From NCBI GenBank assembly GCA_002427885.1, contig DIZI01000041.1:209268-273267 (forward strand): 64,000 bases of DNA, in the 5' to 3' direction. The number at the start of each line of letters is the position of its first letter. Position 1 is the stretch's first letter. A program made the translations under genes and the position numbers. Origin of the DNA: Paludibacter sp. UBA6032. Lineage in GTDB: Bacteria; Bacteroidota; Bacteroidia; Bacteroidales; Paludibacteraceae. Shown one piece after another: positions 60,919-64,000 of this stretch. Below the pieces are notes generated by a model. The model searched no databases, was not told the DNA's origin, and saw only the letters and a list, made by a program, of their open reading frames with translations.

Positions 60919-63039
60919 TTATAGTAATTCGACTTTTCCTTTAGCTTCGGCAACTACCACTTTAGCAATTGCATTTGTCACTTCGGCATAGTGATCGAAT
61001 TCCATAGTAGAAGTTGCACGACCGGAACTAATAGTACGTAAAGCTGTTACATATCCGAATGTTTCGGACAATGGCACTTTTGCCTTTACTACACGGGCTC
61101 CTGAACGGCTTGATTCCATACCTTCTACCTGACCACGACGTTTGTTCAAGTCACCAATTACATCACCCATGTTTTCTTCCGGTGTAACCACTTCCATTTT
61201 CATGATTGGTTCCAACAGAACAGGTTTAGCTTTTGCACAAGCGTTTTTGTATGCAATAGAAGCACAAATTTCGAAAGATAACTGATCCGAGTCAACCGCG
61301 TGGAATGAACCATCAAGAACGGTTACTTTTAAATTATCCAATGGGAATCCGGCTAAAACACCATTCTTCATCGCATTTTGGAAACCTTTCTGAATTGAAG
61401 GAATAAACTCTTTTGGAATGTTACCACCCTTTACAGAATCTATAAATTGCAAAGATCCTCCTTCGAAGTCTTTATCCATTGGTTCCACTTTCACAATCAT
61501 ATCGGCAAACTTACCACGTCCACCCGATTGTTTCTTGTATGTTTCACGCAATTGAACAGCTTGTGTAATAGCTTCTTTATAGTTAACCTGCGGACGTCCC
61601 TGATTACATTCAACCTTGAACTCACGTTTCAAACGGTCAATAATGATTTCAAGGTGAAGTTCACCCATACCACTAATAATAGTCTGACCAGATTGTTCCT
61701 GAGTATGTACTGTAAAAGTAGGATCTTCTTCTGCTAATTTTGATAATCCGAGACCTAATTTATCAAGATCTTTCTGAGTTTTAGGCTCAATGGAAATACC
61801 AATAACCGGTGCAGGGAAATCCATAGATTCCAATGTGATTTGATGATTTTCATCACACAAAGTATCACCTGTACGAATATCTTTAAATCCTACTCCTGCT
61901 CCAATATCACCGGCTGAAATTAATTCAACGGCATTTTGTTTGTTAGAGTGCATTTGGAAGATACGTGAAATACGTTCTTTCTTACCAGTACGTGTATTAT
62001 AAATATATGAACCTGCGTCCAGTTTTCCTGAATATACTCTGAAGAAACACAAACGTCCAACATAAGGGTCGGTAGCAATCTTAAATGCCAAAGCACACAA
62101 TGGTTCTTTTGCATCAGGATGACGAACAACTACTTTTTCCGGATCACGTGGGTCGAAACCTATAGTCTCCGGAGTATCCATTGGACTTGGGAGATACGCA
62201 CAAACAGCATCAAGCATCGTTTGTACCCCTTTATTTTTAAAAGCTGAACCGCAAATCATTGGATTAATTTCCATTGAAAGTGTTGCTTTACGGATAGCTA
62301 CCTGAATTTCTTCCACTGTAATGGTAGAAGGATCATCAAAGTATTTCTCCATCAAAACATCATCGTATTCTGCTACAATTTCGAGCATTTTATCTCTCCA
62401 CTCCTGAGCTTCTGCCAATAAATCAGCTGGAATTTCCTCTACATCATATTCAGCGCCCATTGATTCATCATGCCAAAGAATGGCTTTCATTTTCACTAAA
62501 TCAATAACGCCTTTGAATTTTTCTTCCGCACCGATTGGAATTTGAATCGGGCATGGTTTAGCACCTAAAACGGTTCTTACCTGACGAACAACTTCAAAGA
62601 AATCAGCCCCCGAACGGTCCATTTTGTTTACAAAGCCAATACGTGGCACATGGTATTTGTCGGCCTGACGCCATACTGTTTCCGATTGTGGCTCAACACC
62701 ACCAACGGCACAGAAAGTAGCTACGGCACCATCTAAAATACGCAGTGAGCGTTCTACTTCAACTGTAAAGTCAACGTGTCCCGGAGTGTCAATAAGGTTG
62801 ATTTTATATTTTTCACCCATATAATCCCAAGAGGTCGTTGTTGCAGCAGAAGTAATGGTTATACCACGTTCCTGTTCTTGTTCCATCCAGTCCATAGTAG
62901 CTGCACCATCGTGTACTTCACCGATTTTATGAGTCAATCCGGTGTAGAACAGAATACGCTCGGAAGTAGTTGTCTTTCCGGCGTCGATATGCGCCATGAT
63001 ACCGATGTTTCTATTATAATTTAAATCTCCTTTAGCCAT
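60919..63039 (-). CDS. fusA: Translation elongation factor G
   Basis: The 706-residue GTPase drives translocation and, with RRF, ribosome recycling. Motifs: P-loop NIGIMAHIDAGKTT, switch region RGITITSAATT, G3 DTPGHVDFT, G4 VNKMDRSG, and the domain IV/V segments GGRGKFADMIVKVEP and MENMGDVIGDLNKRRGQ-type (EENMGDVIGDLNKRRGQVEG). Length is normal for bacterial EF-G. It lies 44 bp after rpsG. Confidence 0.98.
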   Translation of the reverse strand: MAKGDLNYNRNIGIMAHIDAGKTTTSERILFYTGLTHKIGEVHDGAATMDWMEQEQERGITITSAATTTSWDYMGEKYKINLIDTPGHVDFTVEVERSLRILDGAVATFCAVGGVEPQSETVWRQADKYHVPRIGFVNKMDRSGADFFEVVRQVRTVLGAKPCPIQIPIGAEEKFKGVIDLVKMKAILWHDESMGAEYDVEEIPADLLAEAQEWRDKMLEIVAEYDDVLMEKYFDDPSTITVEEIQVAIRKATLSMEINPMICGSAFKNKGVQTMLDAVCAYLPSPMDTPETIGFDPRDPEKVVVRHPDAKEPLCALAFKIATDPYVGRLCFFRVYSGKLDAGSYIYNTRTGKKERISRIFQMHSNKQNAVELISAGDIGAGVGFKDIRTGDTLCDENHQITLESMDFPAPVIGISIEPKTQKDLDKLGLGLSKLAEEDPTFTVHTQEQSGQTIISGMGELHLEIIIDRLKREFKVECNQGRPQVNYKEAITQAVQLRETYKKQSGGRGKFADMIVKVEPMDKDFEGGSLQFIDSVKGGNIPKEFIPSIQKGFQNAMKNGVLAGFPLDNLKVTVLDGSFHAVDSDQLSFEICASIAYKNACAKAKPVLLEPIMKMEVVTPEENMGDVIGDLNKRRGQVEGMESSRSGARVVKAKVPLSETFGYVTALRTISSGRATSTMEFDHYAEVTNAIAKVVVAEAKGKVELL

Positions 63040-63083
63040 TTGTTAACTATGAATATCTTTTTTATACTGTAATGTTTGTTCAA

Positions 63084-63560
63084 TTAAAATCTGAAGTGAG
63101 CAAATGCCCTGTTAGCTTCTGCCATGCGGTGCATATCTTCTTTACGTTTGAAAGCACCACCCTGGTTATTAAAGGCATCAACAATTTCGGCAGCCAATTT
63201 ATCAGCCATCGAACGTCCTCCGCGTTTGCGAGAGTATAATATAAGATTTTTCATTGAAATTGATTCCTTGCGATCTGCACGGATTTCTGTTGGGACCTGG
63301 AATGTAGCACCACCGACACGACGAGATTTCACTTCCACGAGTGGAGTAATGTTTTCGAGGGCTTTTTTCCAAACTTCAAGAGGGGATTTTTCTTCGTTCG
63401 GAAGCTTGTTTTTCACAGTTTCGAGCGATGAATAGAAAATGTCGAATGCTGTAGACTTTTTACCATCATACATCAAGTGGTTTACAAATTTTGTAACCAT
63501 CGATTCATTGAAAACCGGATCAGGTAGTACGATCCTCTTTTTTGGTTTCGATTTTCTCAT
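63084..63560 (-). CDS. rpsG: 30S ribosomal protein S7
   Basis: The 158-residue protein organises the 30S head. It contains MRKSKPKKRIVLPDPVFNES, FVNHLMYDGKKSTAFDIFYS and KAEPNRAFAHFRF-type ending (AEANRAFAHFRF). A 212-bp gap before it, after rpsL, holds a small hairpin (GACTC 63615-63619 / GAGTC 63624-63628) and may carry regulatory signals. Confidence 0.97.
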   Translation of the reverse strand: MRKSKPKKRIVLPDPVFNESMVTKFVNHLMYDGKKSTAFDIFYSSLETVKNKLPNEEKSPLEVWKKALENITPLVEVKSRRVGGATFQVPTEIRADRKESISMKNLILYSRKRGGRSMADKLAAEIVDAFNNQGGAFKRKEDMHRMAEANRAFAHFRF

Positions 63561-63772
63561 TTTTACTTAAAATTTCCGTTTTTGTTTTTTTAGTTGCTTT
63601 AGTCTTACTTCAACGACTCCTCCGAGTCATTTACTCAACTTTTCATCTGCTTCCTGAAAACTCAAACAAGTGTTTAAACTTGATTTTGTTAGTTTGTTTT
63701 TATAGAAACTGAAATGTTTCGTCAGTTGCATTTTCCTTACGAATTACAACCAACCTGGTATCAATTTACTAT

Positions 63773-64000
63773 TTATTTCTTTTTGCCTTTAACGGGTGCA
63801 CCTTTTGCGGCTACAGCTCCTGCTTTAGGACGTTTTGTTCCGTATTTAGAACGTCTTTGTGTACGACCAGCAACGCCGGAAGTATCGAGTGTTCCACGAA
63901 CCACGTGATAACGAACCCCCGGAAGGTCTTTTACACGACCACCACGAACCAATACGATCGAGTGTTCCTGTAAGTTGTGTCCTTCGCCCGGAATGTAAGC
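63773..64000 (-). CDS. rpsL: 30S ribosomal protein S12, C-terminal part (5' end outside window)
   Basis: Only the last 75 residues are visible, beginning AYIPGEGHNLQEHSIVLVRG. The KDLPGVRYHVVRG block contains the aspartate that is methylthiolated in E. coli, followed by the family ending GRTQRRSKYGTKRPK. A short Ala/Lys tail (AGAVAAKGAPVKGKKK) closes it. It is the first visible gene of the str-S10-spc-alpha cluster; the cluster's promoter lies outside the window. Confidence 0.96.
   Translation of the reverse strand, partial: AYIPGEGHNLQEHSIVLVRGGRVKDLPGVRYHVVRGTLDTSGVAGRTQRRSKYGTKRPKAGAVAAKGAPVKGKKK

Noticed and set aside
1..64000. Insertion sequences, prophage or defence systems
   Set aside because: No transposase, integrase, nuclease, toxin-antitoxin pair or CRISPR array could be recognised in any frame.

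Overview
The window is AT-rich chromosomal DNA of a Bacteroidota bacterium, most likely of the order Bacteroidales. The evidence is a complete type IX secretion (T9SS) core operon in the order porP-porK-porL-porM-porN (the order known from Porphyromonas gingivalis), T9SS cargo with type A and type B sorting tails, promoters of the Bacteroidota form TANNTTTG, and almost no Shine-Dalgarno sequences. No phage, transposase or CRISPR array was seen.

Region 1 (1-18.6 kb) starts with the 3' part of metY on the plus strand. After a shared terminator come two modules on the minus strand, each a giant secreted adhesin (2287 and 2221 aa, type B C-terminal domain) followed by a PorP/SprF-like outer membrane protein. 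The adhesins are paralogues: both carry seven Ig-like domains in a higher-order ABC-ABC-A pattern, plus SprB repeats and PKD domains. Next are mnmA and a LuxR-type response regulator.

Region 2 (18.8-24.7 kb) is the T9SS core operon porPKLMN, read on the minus strand and closed by a strong hairpin terminator. The adhesin modules, the regulator and this operon together look like a surface-adhesin and secretion locus.

Region 3 (24.9-45.2 kb) is mixed housekeeping and accessory: a DUF2795 protein, cobalamin adenosyltransferase, a methyltransferase, a DUF3307 membrane protein with a decayed second copy beside it, an acyl-CoA dehydrogenase, an S41 protease, coaD, a lytic transglycosylase, an outer membrane barrel, argS, an Lrp/AsnC regulator, rsgA, an Omp85-type barrel, frr, pyrH, an acetate/succinate-type transporter, and two paralogous T9SS type A cargo proteins. 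Convergent pairs are separated by long perfect hairpins.

Region 4 (45.6-64 kb) is one long minus-strand ribosomal cluster (str-S10-spc-alpha): rpsL (partial), rpsG, fusA, rpsJ, rplC, D, W, B, rpsS, rplV, rpsC, rplP, rpmC, rpsQ, rplN, X, E, rpsN, rpsH, rplF, R, rpsE, rpmD, rplO, secY, map, infA, rpmJ, rpsM, rpsK, rpsD, rpoA, rplQ, ending in a U-tract terminator. tuf is absent from it. The cluster contains an inverted repeat between rpsN and rpsH, a 144-nt structured leader before rpsD, and a tRNA-3'-end-like fragment just past its terminator.

Start sites were moved inward for mnmA, porN, the DUF3307 gene, pyrH, one type A cargo gene, rpmJ and the second PorP-like gene. The reason is given in each entry.
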